From Mesorhizobium sp. AR02 (GTDB lineage: Bacteria > Pseudomonadota > Alphaproteobacteria > Rhizobiales > Rhizobiaceae), in assembly GCF_024746835.1 (NCBI RefSeq), contig NZ_CP080531.1, positions 1,116,001-1,180,000 of the forward strand: a stretch of 64,000 nucleotides of DNA, written 5' to 3'. Shown one piece after another: positions 27,166-36,300 of the stretch; position 1 is the stretch's first letter, and every line of letters begins with the position of its first letter. The notes beneath the pieces were generated by a model. The model worked only from the letters and a program-made list of their open reading frames with translations. It did not search any database and was not told the origin of the DNA. The translations under genes were made by a program, and so were the position numbers.

Positions 27166-28374
27166 TCAGATCCGGAAGCGCGTGCAACGAACATATTGCA
27201 GCGGCTTCGGGTCGTCGCTCCATTCGTGGTACGAGCAGACGATCGCGCCATCCTGCGTCTGGACGACGCTGGGGTAGCCTATGTGCTGGTAGACGCCGGG
27301 ATGGTTCCAGTCGACGTCGCCGCCCTCGATCTTGCCGGAGGCCGGCGTCATACGGCTCGAACCGGGTGTCTCGGTCACCGTCTGGCCGGGCACGCCGCCT
27401 TCGCGGATGACGAACTCGTTCTTCACGTCCCAGGTGACGCCGTCATCAGAGATGATCGCGCGCACGCCATAGGGTGGCCGGCGATAGCCGTAGACCATGA
27501 GATAGCGGCCATCCTGAAGGGCGATCAGTTCCGGCGGATAGCCCCAGATGTTGGTCCATTTTGGCGGCGTCCAGCTGAAGCCGTCATCCTCGGAGACCGT
27601 CATGACCATGTTCTTGGCATCGCTGGTCGGGTTGACATGCGTACGCATGAAGCAAACCAGCCTGCCGTCCGCGAGCCGGACCAAGCCAGGCTCCTCATAG
27701 TCGATGATGCTGGCGGGGTCGAAGCCGAGCGTAGAGAAATACTCCCAATTGTCGCCGCCATCGTCCGAGCGCATCAGCGCCGAGCGCGTGCTTTCGCCTT
27801 CACCCTCTTCCTCATAGCCATGGATGCGGCCGTAAAGACCCATCAGCAGCGAGCCGTTCGGCAATTCCCAGCAGCCGAGACGGCAACCGCCATGCTTGAG
27901 CGGGCGGACATTGACGGGGATCGGCTGGGTCCAGGTTTCGCCGCCGTCCTTCGACTTGACGACGAAAGTGCCGAGCCAGGCCTGCGTCTTATAGGCCCAG
28001 GTCCAGTCGCCCCATTCCTTGGTGTTGGGGTGCGAGCTCCACGACGGCTGTTCGGGCTTGATGCCTCGCTTGAAGAAGCCAGTGATGGTCAGGTTGACGA
28101 TGAGCGTGCCGTCCTGCGTTTCGCAGATGCCGCAGTCCCAGTTGCCCTGCGTTTCAGACCAGGGCAGGACGACCTTCGGCGGGCTCCAGGTTTTGCCGCC
28201 ATCCTTGGAGCGGGTCATCAGCGTCTGGCCGCTGTCGTGATGGAAGGGGAAGCGCTCTTCGTTGAACACGGCCAATATATCGCCGTTCTTCAGAAGCCGC
28301 GTCGCGATCTGGTTGACGCAATGCTCCTGATCCTTGAAGATCGTGAAGTGCTCAACGTCTTTCATAACAGTCAT
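27166..28374 (-). CDS. Asp-box (sialidase-fold) protein, first of pair
   Basis: This 402-residue six-bladed propeller candidate has Asp boxes SKDGGKTW, SKDGGETW, SDDGGDNW, SEDDGFSW and a variant SDDGVTW. YEEPGLVRLADGRLVCFMRT and the closing HIGYPSVVQTQDG fit the sialidase superfamily pattern of an acidic residue and arginines at the propeller centre. No signal peptide is present. It is related to the next gene but far from identical, so the pair may be a heteromeric enzyme or two steps on one substrate. The family label does not prove sialidase activity. Confidence 0.8.
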   Translation of the reverse strand: MTVMKDVEHFTIFKDQEHCVNQIATRLLKNGDILAVFNEERFPFHHDSGQTLMTRSKDGGKTWSPPKVVLPWSETQGNWDCGICETQDGTLIVNLTITGFFKRGIKPEQPSWSSHPNTKEWGDWTWAYKTQAWLGTFVVKSKDGGETWTQPIPVNVRPLKHGGCRLGCWELPNGSLLMGLYGRIHGYEEEGEGESTRSALMRSDDGGDNWEYFSTLGFDPASIIDYEEPGLVRLADGRLVCFMRTHVNPTSDAKNMVMTVSEDDGFSWTPPKWTNIWGYPPELIALQDGRYLMVYGYRRPPYGVRAIISDDGVTWDVKNEFVIREGGVPGQTVTETPGSSRMTPASGKIEGGDVDWNHPGVYQHIGYPSVVQTQDGAIVCSYHEWSDDPKPLQYVRCTRFRI

Positions 28375-28413
28375 TCCCTGGTTTCCTCTTTTGGGATGTC
28401 TTGATTTTCCGGC

Positions 28414-29883
28414 CTACAGCCGAATTCCGATGTTCTTGATGCTGAGATAGTTGCGGATGCCAGGCAGTCCGCGCTCACGCCCTACTCCGCTGTCCTTGAT
28501 GCCGCCGGTCGGCGCCTGCACGCCACCGATGAACCAGCCATTGATCCAGACCGAGCCGGCCTCGACGTCGCGGGCGAATGTCAGGGCGCGGGAAATGTCG
28601 CGGCTGTAGACGCCGGCCACTAAGCCAAAGCCGAGACCGTTGGCCATTGCGAGAGCCTCCGTGTCAGTGTCGAAGGAGAGTGCGACGGCGATCGGGCCAA
28701 ATATCTCCTCGCGCGCCAAGGCGCTGGCCGGATCGACGCCTTCGAATATCGTCGGCTCGACGAAATATCCGGCCTCCAGCCCCCGCGGACGATCGCCACC
28801 AAGCCGCACTGTCGCTCCCGATGCGCGGCCCCCATCGATGTAGGATCGAACCTTGGCATGTTGCTCCTTCGAGACCAGCGGTCCGAGATCGCAATTGTCG
28901 AGGCCTCTGCCGACGGTCATCCGGGCCGCGCCCTCCGCCAGCCGGTCGAGGAATTCCTCGCGGATCGATCGATGCAGCAGGAATCGCGACGACGAGGAAC
29001 AGACCTGGCCGCTGTTCCCGAACGCACCGTCGAGCGCGTCGAAGGCTGCCCTTTCCAGATCGGCATCCTCGAATACCACCATTGGATTCTTGCCGCCGAG
29101 TTCGAGCACCACGGGCTTCAGCCCCTGTGCCGCGCCAGCGTAGATCTTGCGCCCGGTTTCGACCGATCCGGTGAAGGTGATGCCGCGCACCAGGGGATGC
29201 GAAACGAGCGCCGCCCCGGCGTCTTCGCCAAAGCCCGCCACGACATTCACCACGCCATCGGGCAATCCGGCCCTCTGGCACAGTTCAGCGAAGGCCAGCG
29301 CCGTGAGCGGCGATTGCTCGGCAGGCTTGATGACGACCGTGCAGCCCGCGGCTAGTGCCGGCGCCACCGAGCGCGCGACCATGCCCAGGGGATAGTTCCA
29401 AGGCACGATATGGCCCGTCACGCCAACTGGCTCCAGCATGGTGAAGTCGACGAAGTCGCGACCCAGCGGGATCGTCGACCCTTCCATCTTGTCGGCGGCA
29501 CCGGCGTTGTAACGCAGCGTCGCGCACACGCCTCTGATGTCGCCGAGCGCCTCCTTGACCGGCTTGCCGACATCTAGCGTTTCGAGCAGTGCAAATCGTT
29601 CGGCGTCCGCTTCCAGCAAATCCGCCAGCTTGAAGAGCAGCCGTCCGCGCTCGGCCGGGCTCAAGTTGCGCCAGTCGCCATGCAGCGCGCGGTGCGCGGC
29701 CCTAACCGCAGCGTCGATATCGCCAGCGTCGCCGCGCGCCACGATTGCCAACACCGCTTCCGTGCTGGGATCGATCGTTTCGAATGTTCGACCGTCGGCG
29801 GATCTTCGCCACTTGCCGTCGATGAAATGCTGGCCTGGCAAAGGATCGACAAGATCGGTGCGGGAATAGGTTCGTGCCGTCAT
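28414..29883 (-). CDS. NAD-dependent aldehyde dehydrogenase (second of two in operon)
   Basis: This 489-residue ALDH has GHIVPWNYPLGMVARSVAPA, ITFTGSVETGRKI, the general base in VVLELGGKNPMVVFED, the catalytic cysteine in NSGQVCSSSSRFLL, and EEIFGPIAVALSFD. It is clearly distinct from the ALDH at 22230-23735, so the operon carries two aldehyde oxidations or two isozymes. Its start overlaps the stop of the permease gene by four bases, which shows that transport and catabolism genes form one transcript. Confidence 0.9.
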   Translation of the reverse strand: MTARTYSRTDLVDPLPGQHFIDGKWRRSADGRTFETIDPSTEAVLAIVARGDAGDIDAAVRAAHRALHGDWRNLSPAERGRLLFKLADLLEADAERFALLETLDVGKPVKEALGDIRGVCATLRYNAGAADKMEGSTIPLGRDFVDFTMLEPVGVTGHIVPWNYPLGMVARSVAPALAAGCTVVIKPAEQSPLTALAFAELCQRAGLPDGVVNVVAGFGEDAGAALVSHPLVRGITFTGSVETGRKIYAGAAQGLKPVVLELGGKNPMVVFEDADLERAAFDALDGAFGNSGQVCSSSSRFLLHRSIREEFLDRLAEGAARMTVGRGLDNCDLGPLVSKEQHAKVRSYIDGGRASGATVRLGGDRPRGLEAGYFVEPTIFEGVDPASALAREEIFGPIAVALSFDTDTEALAMANGLGFGLVAGVYSRDISRALTFARDVEAGSVWINGWFIGGVQAPTGGIKDSGVGRERGLPGIRNYLSIKNIGIRL

Positions 29884-30749
29884 TGCTTCACGCTGCCCTG
29901 GGAAAGGCCCTGGATGAAATAGCGCTGCAGGAAACAGAACAGCAGCAGGCTGGGGATGCTCAGGATGGTCACCGCCGCCATGGCAACGCTATAGCCCTCG
30001 ATCTGGGTCTGCGTTCCGACCACGGGCGTGAAGGCTGCCACGCCGACCGGAAGCGTCTTCATCGACTCGTCGAAGGTGACCAGGAGCGGCCACAGGAAGT
30101 TGTTCCAGTTCAGGGTGAAGATGATGACGGAAGCCGCGATTGCCGGCGCCCGGGCGAGCGGCAGCGCAATGCGGAAGAACAGGTTGAACGGTCCAGCACC
30201 GTCCATTTTCGCGGCCTCCTCCAGCTCCTTGGGGAACGACAGGAAGAACTGGCGGAAGATGTAGACGCTGAACACATTGCCGATCGATGGCAGGATGAGG
30301 GCCTGGTAGCTGCTTGCCCAGCCGATTTTCACAAAGCCAAGCAGCAGCGGGATCACCGAAACCTCGGTGGGTATCATCAGCGAAGCGAGGAAGATGTAGA
30401 ACAGCGTATCCCGGCCGGGAAACCGCATACGCGCCAACGCGTAGCCGGCCATCGCACCGAACAGGACACAGAGGAAAGTCGATACCGTCGCCTGCACGAC
30501 GCTGTTGAAGCCCCAGCGTATGACAGGATAGTCGAAGACCTTGATATAGTTGTTCAGGGTGATGCGGTGGGGAAGCCATTCGATGTCCTTGGTCATGACA
30601 TCGCCCGGAAACTTGAAGGACGTCGACACCATCCAGACGAAGGGCAACGCCCAGAGAACGGCGACGGCCATGCCGAGCGGCCAGATGAAAAGATCCGCTC
30701 TCTCGAGGCCGCGCGCCTCGAGCTTTTGGTCCAGCCAGGCGGTCATCAT
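29880..30749 (-). CDS. CUT1 sugar ABC transporter permease (MalG type)
   Basis: This 289-residue inner-membrane protein has six predicted membrane segments. The EAA loop is recognisable in FPKELEEAAKMDGAGPFNLF, and LPLARAPAIAASVIIFTLNWN follows. The ATG at 30749 overlaps the stop of the MalF-type permease by four bases. The much longer open frame reaching 31469 is a shadow of that neighbour. It pairs with the product of 30746-31651. Confidence 0.92.
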   Translation of the reverse strand: MMTAWLDQKLEARGLERADLFIWPLGMAVAVLWALPFVWMVSTSFKFPGDVMTKDIEWLPHRITLNNYIKVFDYPVIRWGFNSVVQATVSTFLCVLFGAMAGYALARMRFPGRDTLFYIFLASLMIPTEVSVIPLLLGFVKIGWASSYQALILPSIGNVFSVYIFRQFFLSFPKELEEAAKMDGAGPFNLFFRIALPLARAPAIAASVIIFTLNWNNFLWPLLVTFDESMKTLPVGVAAFTPVVGTQTQIEGYSVAMAAVTILSIPSLLLFCFLQRYFIQGLSQGSVKQ

Positions 30750-31651
30750 GCGCGCTCCCTGAGGAGAAAGCGCTGGACCACGGTGATCGCCAGGATCAAC
30801 ACGAACAGCAAGAGGGAAACCGCGGCGGCGTAGCCGAACAGGTTTCTGACGATGGCGAGATTGTAGATGTAGTGGATCGGCGAGGACGAAGAGCTGGCCG
30901 GCCCGCCATTGGTCATGACATAGACCTGGCTGAAGATGCGCAGCGTTGAGATCAGCTGCAGCGTCACGACCATGCTGATGACAGGTCGCAGATGCGGCAG
31001 GATCACATGCTTGAAGCGCTGCCAGCGATTGGCACCATCCACCCGCGCCGCGTCGATGATCTCGCCTGGAATATCCTGCAAGGCGGCCAGGAACAGCACG
31101 AAGGCAAGGCCCAGATCCCACCAGACCGAGGCAATGCTGACGCCGATCAGCGACCAGCGCGTGGAGGTGAGCCAGGGGATGTCGTCGAAACCGAGAAAGG
31201 ACAGGTAGTAGTTGACGAGCCCATACTGGGTGTCGAGCATCCAGACCCATACAAGCCCGATCACCGTCGCGGACACGACCGTGGGGGCGAAGAAGAGCGT
31301 GCGTGCCAGGCCCGATAGCGGATAACGCTTGTTGACGAAAAGCGCGAACAGCAAGCCGAGCCCGGTGACGCAGGGAACGATGACGAGGCCGTAGAGGAAG
31401 ACGTTCTTGAAGGCGACCGCGACCCAGTGGTCGGCGAACGCCTTGTGGAAATTGTCGAGCCCCACCCATTTCGGCGTGCCAACGATGCTCCAGCGCGTGA
31501 ACGAGACATAGACGCCGAACAGCACGGGAAGGATGTTGAACAGGAAGAACGGCAGCGCGAAGAAAGCGACGAGCAGATAGCCCGCGCGATCCGTCTCGTA
31601 ACGCTCAGCGCCAAGTGCACTGCTCGCGCCTATGTTTGCAGCCATCGTCAT
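30746..31651 (-). CDS. CUT1 sugar ABC transporter permease (MalF type)
   Basis: This 301-residue inner-membrane protein begins MTMAANIGASSALG; upstream in-frame sequence to 31747 overlaps the binding-protein gene and looks non-coding. It has about six membrane segments, with the first in GYLLVAFFALPFFLFNILPV. The EAA loop is in IPGEIIDAARVDGANRWQRF, and YVMTNGGPASSSSSPIHYIY is the usual periplasmic loop near the C-terminus. It lies 92 bases downstream of the binding-protein gene. Confidence 0.9.
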   Translation of the reverse strand: MTMAANIGASSALGAERYETDRAGYLLVAFFALPFFLFNILPVLFGVYVSFTRWSIVGTPKWVGLDNFHKAFADHWVAVAFKNVFLYGLVIVPCVTGLGLLFALFVNKRYPLSGLARTLFFAPTVVSATVIGLVWVWMLDTQYGLVNYYLSFLGFDDIPWLTSTRWSLIGVSIASVWWDLGLAFVLFLAALQDIPGEIIDAARVDGANRWQRFKHVILPHLRPVISMVVTLQLISTLRIFSQVYVMTNGGPASSSSSPIHYIYNLAIVRNLFGYAAAVSLLLFVLILAITVVQRFLLRERA

Positions 31652-31743
31652 CGTGATCTGTCCGTGATCAGAATTGTACAGCGGTCCGTCGCGGTGGAGG
31701 TCGCGACGGACTGACTTCCTATTGCCGGAGGAAGTCGGCAGGA

Positions 31744-33084
31744 TCACCCTTCGTCGAGATCAGCCTGCCACTGCGTCTGGATCTGCTGCATTGCAGCGTC
31801 GATCGTCGTCTGCCCCGACCATACGCCCTCGAGCGTCTTGGCGAGAAAATTTCCACCTGAGTAGATCGTGAAGTTTGGACCATTCACCACCGGGATCTCG
31901 CCGACGGTGGCTATGCTCATTCCATCGACGAAGGCGCCGCGAATATCCCACGGGCTGCCGGCTGTCTTGTAGTCCGGACGCTCCAGGATGGATTTGCGCG
32001 GAGAAGCGCCGCGTCCGACCGTCGTCCACAGGAAGCTGTTGTCCGACAGCCATTTGACGGCCGCCATCGTTGCTTCGTGGCGCGCGGGATCAGCCTGTTT
32101 GTAGAATTCCAGGCCGCCCATCTCAAAATAGGTGACGTGCTTGGCGCCTATCTTGGGAAACAGCACCGTCTTGAACGGCAGTTTCTGCGCCACGTAGCCG
32201 GCAAGTGTCCAAGGGCCGGTCCAGAATACTGAGCCTTGTCCAGTGCCGAACGCCTTATAACGATCGGTGACGTCGCGGGTCGATACCTTGTGCTTGTCAA
32301 ACAAGTCGAGCACCCATTGCATTGCCGCCTTGCCGGCTTCGGGGTTCACGCAAGCGGTCTTCAGATCATCACTGGCTCGCTGGAAGCCCATCTGTTCGGC
32401 GACGATGCCCCAGGTAACGGTGGGCTGTACGCCCGAGCCAGTCATCATGATCCCCGAGCGCGTGACCTTGTCGCCTTCGCGCTTGGTCATCGCCTTCGCC
32501 CATTCCAGTAGTGTGTCGCCATCCATCGGCGGCTTGCTGGCGTCGAGGCCGGCTTCCTTGACGTGATCGAGATTGATTTCAGGCTGCAGGCTCATCAGGT
32601 CCATGGGGACCATGAAGACCTTGTTGTCATATTTCGGATAGCGAGCGGCAGCGATCGAGCTCGCGCTGAAGTCGGCAAGATCGAGACCCGCGCCCTTGAT
32701 GAGATCGTCGAGCGGTATGATGACCTCATCGCGCGCCAGCTGGGCCGACTTGCCCGCAGTGCCCCAGCCGAAGTCTGGCGCCTTGCCGGTGGCCGACGCT
32801 GCGAGAATCTTGGTAACATATTGCTCTTCTGGAACCACCTCCATGCGGATCTGGACGCCCTTGTCTTTGTGAGCATCGTTGAAAGCGGCAATCATCTTTG
32901 CCCACACCTCGCCGTCCGAAGCCGACAGCCAGCTCCAATGCACGATCTCGATCGGGTCAGCGGCCGAGGCGCGGCCGGTCCAGATGTGCGGAACGGCAAG
33001 ACCTACCCCAGCGGCCGCAGCCGACCTTAGAAGCGTCCTGCGGTTCAGAGCAAAAGTCGATTTGTTCAATGAAGTCAAATCCAT
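31744..33084 (-). CDS. extracellular sugar-type solute-binding protein (family 1)
   Basis: This 446-residue protein has a probable Tat signal: FALNRRTLLRSAAAAGVGLA, with cleavage near GRASAA. The mature part follows the family 1 pattern (IEIVHWSWLSASDGEVWAKM, then GKAPDFGWGTAGKSAQLARD, FGTGQGSVFWTGPW). Twin-arginine export implies folding or cofactor binding before transport. As the first gene of the minus-strand operon it defines substrate entry. The ligand is unknown; an oligosaccharide or sugar acid would fit the enzymes. Confidence 0.88.
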   Translation of the reverse strand: MDLTSLNKSTFALNRRTLLRSAAAAGVGLAVPHIWTGRASAADPIEIVHWSWLSASDGEVWAKMIAAFNDAHKDKGVQIRMEVVPEEQYVTKILAASATGKAPDFGWGTAGKSAQLARDEVIIPLDDLIKGAGLDLADFSASSIAAARYPKYDNKVFMVPMDLMSLQPEINLDHVKEAGLDASKPPMDGDTLLEWAKAMTKREGDKVTRSGIMMTGSGVQPTVTWGIVAEQMGFQRASDDLKTACVNPEAGKAAMQWVLDLFDKHKVSTRDVTDRYKAFGTGQGSVFWTGPWTLAGYVAQKLPFKTVLFPKIGAKHVTYFEMGGLEFYKQADPARHEATMAAVKWLSDNSFLWTTVGRGASPRKSILERPDYKTAGSPWDIRGAFVDGMSIATVGEIPVVNGPNFTIYSGGNFLAKTLEGVWSGQTTIDAAMQQIQTQWQADLDEG

Positions 33085-33282
33085 GACAATCTCCCACGCG
33101 GCATACGCTAGGCGCGTGCCACGCTCTGTTAGAGCTTATTTTTCTATGTTCCCTCGTCGAGGCGGTCCCAGAACGTGCTCTCGGCGTGGTGACAGTGTTG
33201 GCCAATCAGCCGCCCAAGAGTTGATCCACAGCGTCACATAATATATCTGGAACGCCATTGGCAATTTTCTCGGACGCTTGTC
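33085..33282. promoter_or_regulatory. divergent promoter region, operon/AraC regulator
   Basis: These 198 bases separate the operon's first gene from the divergently transcribed AraC-family regulator and must contain both promoters. The stretch TTATTTTTCTATGTT near 33133 is AT-rich for this genome. I could not define a regulator site by eye. Confidence 0.45.
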
Positions 33283-34356
33283 GTGGTCACAGATACGAAT
33301 CCCGTCATAGCAGCCGCCTCCAACCGCCGGCCGCGGTTCGCCTTCCTGCTGCAACCCGAATTTCCCATGAATGCTCTCATCCTGGCGACAGAGTCGCTGC
33401 GCATCGCCAACCAGAACAGCGGTCAGGATCTTTTCGAATGGATCATGATTTCGGATTCGGGCGACTCGGTACGTGCGAGCAACGGCATGTGGATTGCCGC
33501 GAACCACGATCTGGCCAACTTTCCGCGCTGTGACTTTCTGGTCGTCCTGGAAGGCAATCTGCCGACGCAGAACATATCGGCCAACGTGCGCGGAGCCCTG
33601 CGCAATGCGTACCGGCATGGATCGATGATCATAGGCGTCGACACGGGCGCCTTCGCCATTGCGGCAGCCGGCCTCACGGGCGATCGCGAGGCGGTGGTGC
33701 ACTGGGAGGCCGTGTCGTCCTATCTCGAACATTTTCCGGCGGCCGGGACAAAGAACCAGATTTATATCATCGATCGTCAACTCGCCTTTTGCGCCGGCGG
33801 AGTGGCGACGCTCGACATGATGCTGGATCTGATTGGAAGGCTGCGCGGGGCGACCCTCGCCAAGGAAGTCGCCAACGCGCTCATCCATACGCCCCGCCAA
33901 GGTATTCATCCGCAACGGACGGACGATGACGGCATTGGCGAGGCGCAGCCTTCGCTATCCCGCAGGATCGTGGCGCTGATGGAAGACAACCTCGATTTCC
34001 CGCTGTCGCCGAAGAACCTTGCCCGGCATCTCGGTATTTCCGTGCGGACACTGGAGCGCAGTTGCCTTCGGCAATTCAACCAGACCCCGAACCAGCTCTA
34101 TCTGCGCTCGCGCCTGCAGGCGGCACGCAACCTGCTTTTCTACGAAGAGCGTGAAATCAAGGATGTGGCCGACGCTTGCGGCTTTTCCTACCCCTCGGTT
34201 TTCACCCGGGCCTTCAGCGCCCAGTTCGGCCAATCACCACGCGCGTTCCGCCGGGCGTTTCGCGAAACGCAGGTTACAGTCCGGCCAGAGATCGTCAGGA
34301 TGTCCCGAAGTCGCCCGCCTAGCATGGAATCCACCGCCGACGAGGTGGGCGCATAG
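33283..34356 (+). CDS. GlxA-type AraC-family transcriptional regulator
   Basis: This 357-residue regulator combines an N-terminal DJ-1/PfpI-like (class I amidotransferase-fold) sensor domain with a C-terminal AraC DNA-binding domain. The sensor includes RPRFAFLLQPEFPMNALILA near the start. The DNA-binding domain has HLGISVRTLERSCLRQF and DVADACGFSYPSVFTRAFSA as its two HTHs. I accept the GTG at 33283 because the conserved sensor starts soon after it; an ATG at 33367 would cut the first strand. It is divergent from the 11-gene operon and is its likely activator. Confidence 0.88.
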   Translation: MVTDTNPVIAAASNRRPRFAFLLQPEFPMNALILATESLRIANQNSGQDLFEWIMISDSGDSVRASNGMWIAANHDLANFPRCDFLVVLEGNLPTQNISANVRGALRNAYRHGSMIIGVDTGAFAIAAAGLTGDREAVVHWEAVSSYLEHFPAAGTKNQIYIIDRQLAFCAGGVATLDMMLDLIGRLRGATLAKEVANALIHTPRQGIHPQRTDDDGIGEAQPSLSRRIVALMEDNLDFPLSPKNLARHLGISVRTLERSCLRQFNQTPNQLYLRSRLQAARNLLFYEEREIKDVADACGFSYPSVFTRAFSAQFGQSPRAFRRAFRETQVTVRPEIVRMSRSRPPSMESTADEVGA

Positions 34357-34424
34357 AGGGGGAGCAGAACGGCTATGAAGACGAGAGGCTCGTCACCTTG
34401 CTCGGCTTCGAACTGCTTACCCCA

Positions 34425-34520
34425 GATTCGTAGTTAAATGGGCTCAAATCGCTCAGCCGTAGCAGCGAAGCCGGAACTGGCAGTTCGATGGGTATGGGGA
34501 AAGGCGGTAGCGCTCTCCCG
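34425..34520 (+). repeat. dispersed direct repeat, copy B
   Basis: Second copy of the repeat at 12425-12521, same strand, about 89% identical over its best 70 bases. It lies in the gene-free 420-base stretch 34357-34776, between the AraC regulator and the AlpA-like gene. Downstream bases GACTCGAACCCCCG look like part of a T-arm read on the other strand. No gene is supported in the stretch. Confidence 0.6.
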
Positions 34521-34776
34521 ACTCGAACCCCCGAAAACTTCTGTAATTTGTTGGCGCACCCGACTGGCCCGAATTGTGAACTCTGCCATCGGCCGCCGGC
34601 GATTCGATGTCATCGCTGGCGCGTTTCGACTGCTATGTGAAAACCGGCACTCTGAAACGCGTTGGACCTGTCCCTTTCACAGGTCGAAACCGCCGATAAC
34701 GCGACACCTGCGCTGGGGCTCTTTTCTAATCGAGGACTATCGCCTTCATTTTCGGCTCATTGTTGAGGAGTACGAG

Positions 34777-35043
34777 ATGACCCGATCGAATGAAGAACCC
34801 CTGAAACGCACAATCCGCAGGCATCAACTGCGCGAAATGGTGCCGCTTGCAGACAGTACGATCTACGAAATGGAGCAACGAGGCGAATTTCCGCGACGCT
34901 TCGCTCTAACCCCGCGATGCGTGGTCTGGGATCTGAGCGAGGTTCAAGCATGGCTCGCAGCCCGCCGCTCAAAGCCGATCCTGCGCGCTCCAAAACCGGA
35001 TCTGAAGCAGCGCCGAGCCCTGCTGGTCAGAGAGCCGGATTAG
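34777..35043 (+). CDS. AlpA-like excisionase/regulator
   Basis: This 88-residue protein has the MerR-like AlpA fold: HQLREMVPLADSTIYEMEQR is the HTH, GEFPRRFALTPRCVVWDLSE the wing, and EVQAWLAARR the final helix. I chose the ATG at 34777 with GAGGAG six bases upstream; the longer open frame to the left is not coding. AlpA-type proteins act as recombination directionality factors or activate integrase genes. Its 3' end overlaps the convergent integrase gene by 17 bases, which strongly ties the two together. Confidence 0.85.
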   Translation: MTRSNEEPLKRTIRRHQLREMVPLADSTIYEMEQRGEFPRRFALTPRCVVWDLSEVQAWLAARRSKPILRAPKPDLKQRRALLVREPD

Positions 35044-36289
35044 GCTCCAGGAGCGGCATCATCGGCGGGATGAGCGTCGGGACGAACTTCTTGCCGCCGA
35101 CCCAGGCATCGATGATGTCCGACCATTCCTGCATCATGTGGCGGCGTTGCACCTCATATTCGGCCTTGTTGTAGACACCACGCGACGAGCGCCCGTCCTC
35201 GTGGGCCAAGCATTTCTCGATCCAATCGCTGTTGAAGCCAAGTTCATTCAACAGGGTCGAGCCCGTTCGCCGCAGATCATGAACCGTAAACGGCTCTAGA
35301 GGCAGTCCGTTCGCCTTCGCCCGTTCGACGACTGCGTAAGTGATCCGATTGAACGTAGCGCGCGACATCGGAGCGTCCGCATCATAGCGCGATGGAAGAA
35401 GGTATCTGGAATTTCCCGCACAGGTCTTCAGGGCAATCATGATGTCGAGCGCTTGGCGTGACAGGTAGACGTTGTGCGCCTTCGACCGCTTCATGCGTTC
35501 CTTCGGGATCGTCCAGACCGCATTTTCAAAATCGACCTCGTCCCACACCGCGTCTTGCAGCTCGCTCTTGCGCACCATAGTGAGCAGATAAAGCCGCATT
35601 CCCAAACGGATCGTGGGAAGTGTGGGGATGTGCTCAAGCTGCTTCAGCATCACGCGAATTTCGGAGGGCGAGAGCGAGCGGTCCTTTGGCACGAAAGTCG
35701 CAATCGATGCAGGCCCAACTTCGTCAGCCGGATTGGCAACCTTCTCTCCATGTAGGATCGCAAAGCTGTAAATCTGCTTTACGATATCGCGTACGTGAAT
35801 AGCTGTCGCTGGAGCACCACGATCAACGATCCCGCCGCATAGGGCCCTTAGATCGTCCGGCGTGATCTCCGGCAGAAGGCGATTGCGCCAGACCGGAAGA
35901 AGCTCCCGTTCGAAAATGGCGCGCCGCATGGCGCGCGTGCTGTCGGCCATCGGCGCGGCTGTGAGCCATTTCTCGCCGAATTCGCCAAAACTCTTTGCCT
36001 CTTTCAGGCGGCGCTTGTTGCGCTGCTTCTCGATCGCCGGCGATCGCCCCTCGCCAATAGCGCGCTTCGCGTCGAGGCACTTCTCTCGGGCTAACGCGAG
36101 CGAGATTCCGTCTCTGCCGTATCTGCCTAGATAGACCGTCTCACGGCGTCCATTCAGCCTGTAATCCAGCCGAAACGAGATCGCGCCACTGGGCATGACG
36201 CGGACGTACATGCCGTCACGGTCAGCAATCTTATAGATTTCTTCTCTTGGTTTCAGTGCCTTAAGGGCGGCGTCCGTCAGCATACCCAT
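35027..36289 (-). CDS. P4-type tyrosine integrase
   Basis: This 420-residue integrase has an N-terminal arm-binding domain (MLTDAALKALKPREEIYKIA, then GRYGRDGISLALAREKCLDA) and a core-binding domain around residues 100-190. The catalytic domain shows Arg in LLTMVRKSELQDAVWDEVDF, H-x-x-R in TVHDLRRTGSTLLNELG, His in CLAHED and the tyrosine in SRGVYNKAEY. It starts at an ATG with CAGGAGACA upstream. Its 5' end faces the 3' end of guaA 287 bases away, the usual layout when an element has integrated there. Confidence 0.93.
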   Translation of the reverse strand: MGMLTDAALKALKPREEIYKIADRDGMYVRVMPSGAISFRLDYRLNGRRETVYLGRYGRDGISLALAREKCLDAKRAIGEGRSPAIEKQRNKRRLKEAKSFGEFGEKWLTAAPMADSTRAMRRAIFERELLPVWRNRLLPEITPDDLRALCGGIVDRGAPATAIHVRDIVKQIYSFAILHGEKVANPADEVGPASIATFVPKDRSLSPSEIRVMLKQLEHIPTLPTIRLGMRLYLLTMVRKSELQDAVWDEVDFENAVWTIPKERMKRSKAHNVYLSRQALDIMIALKTCAGNSRYLLPSRYDADAPMSRATFNRITYAVVERAKANGLPLEPFTVHDLRRTGSTLLNELGFNSDWIEKCLAHEDGRSSRGVYNKAEYEVQRRHMMQEWSDIIDAWVGGKKFVPTLIPPMMPLLEPNPAL

Positions 36290-36300
36290 TGTCTCCTGAA

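Noticed and set aside
29880..31469. 529-residue version of the MalG-type permease
   Set aside because: The true start overlaps the previous permease at 30749; the extension is out of phase with that gene.
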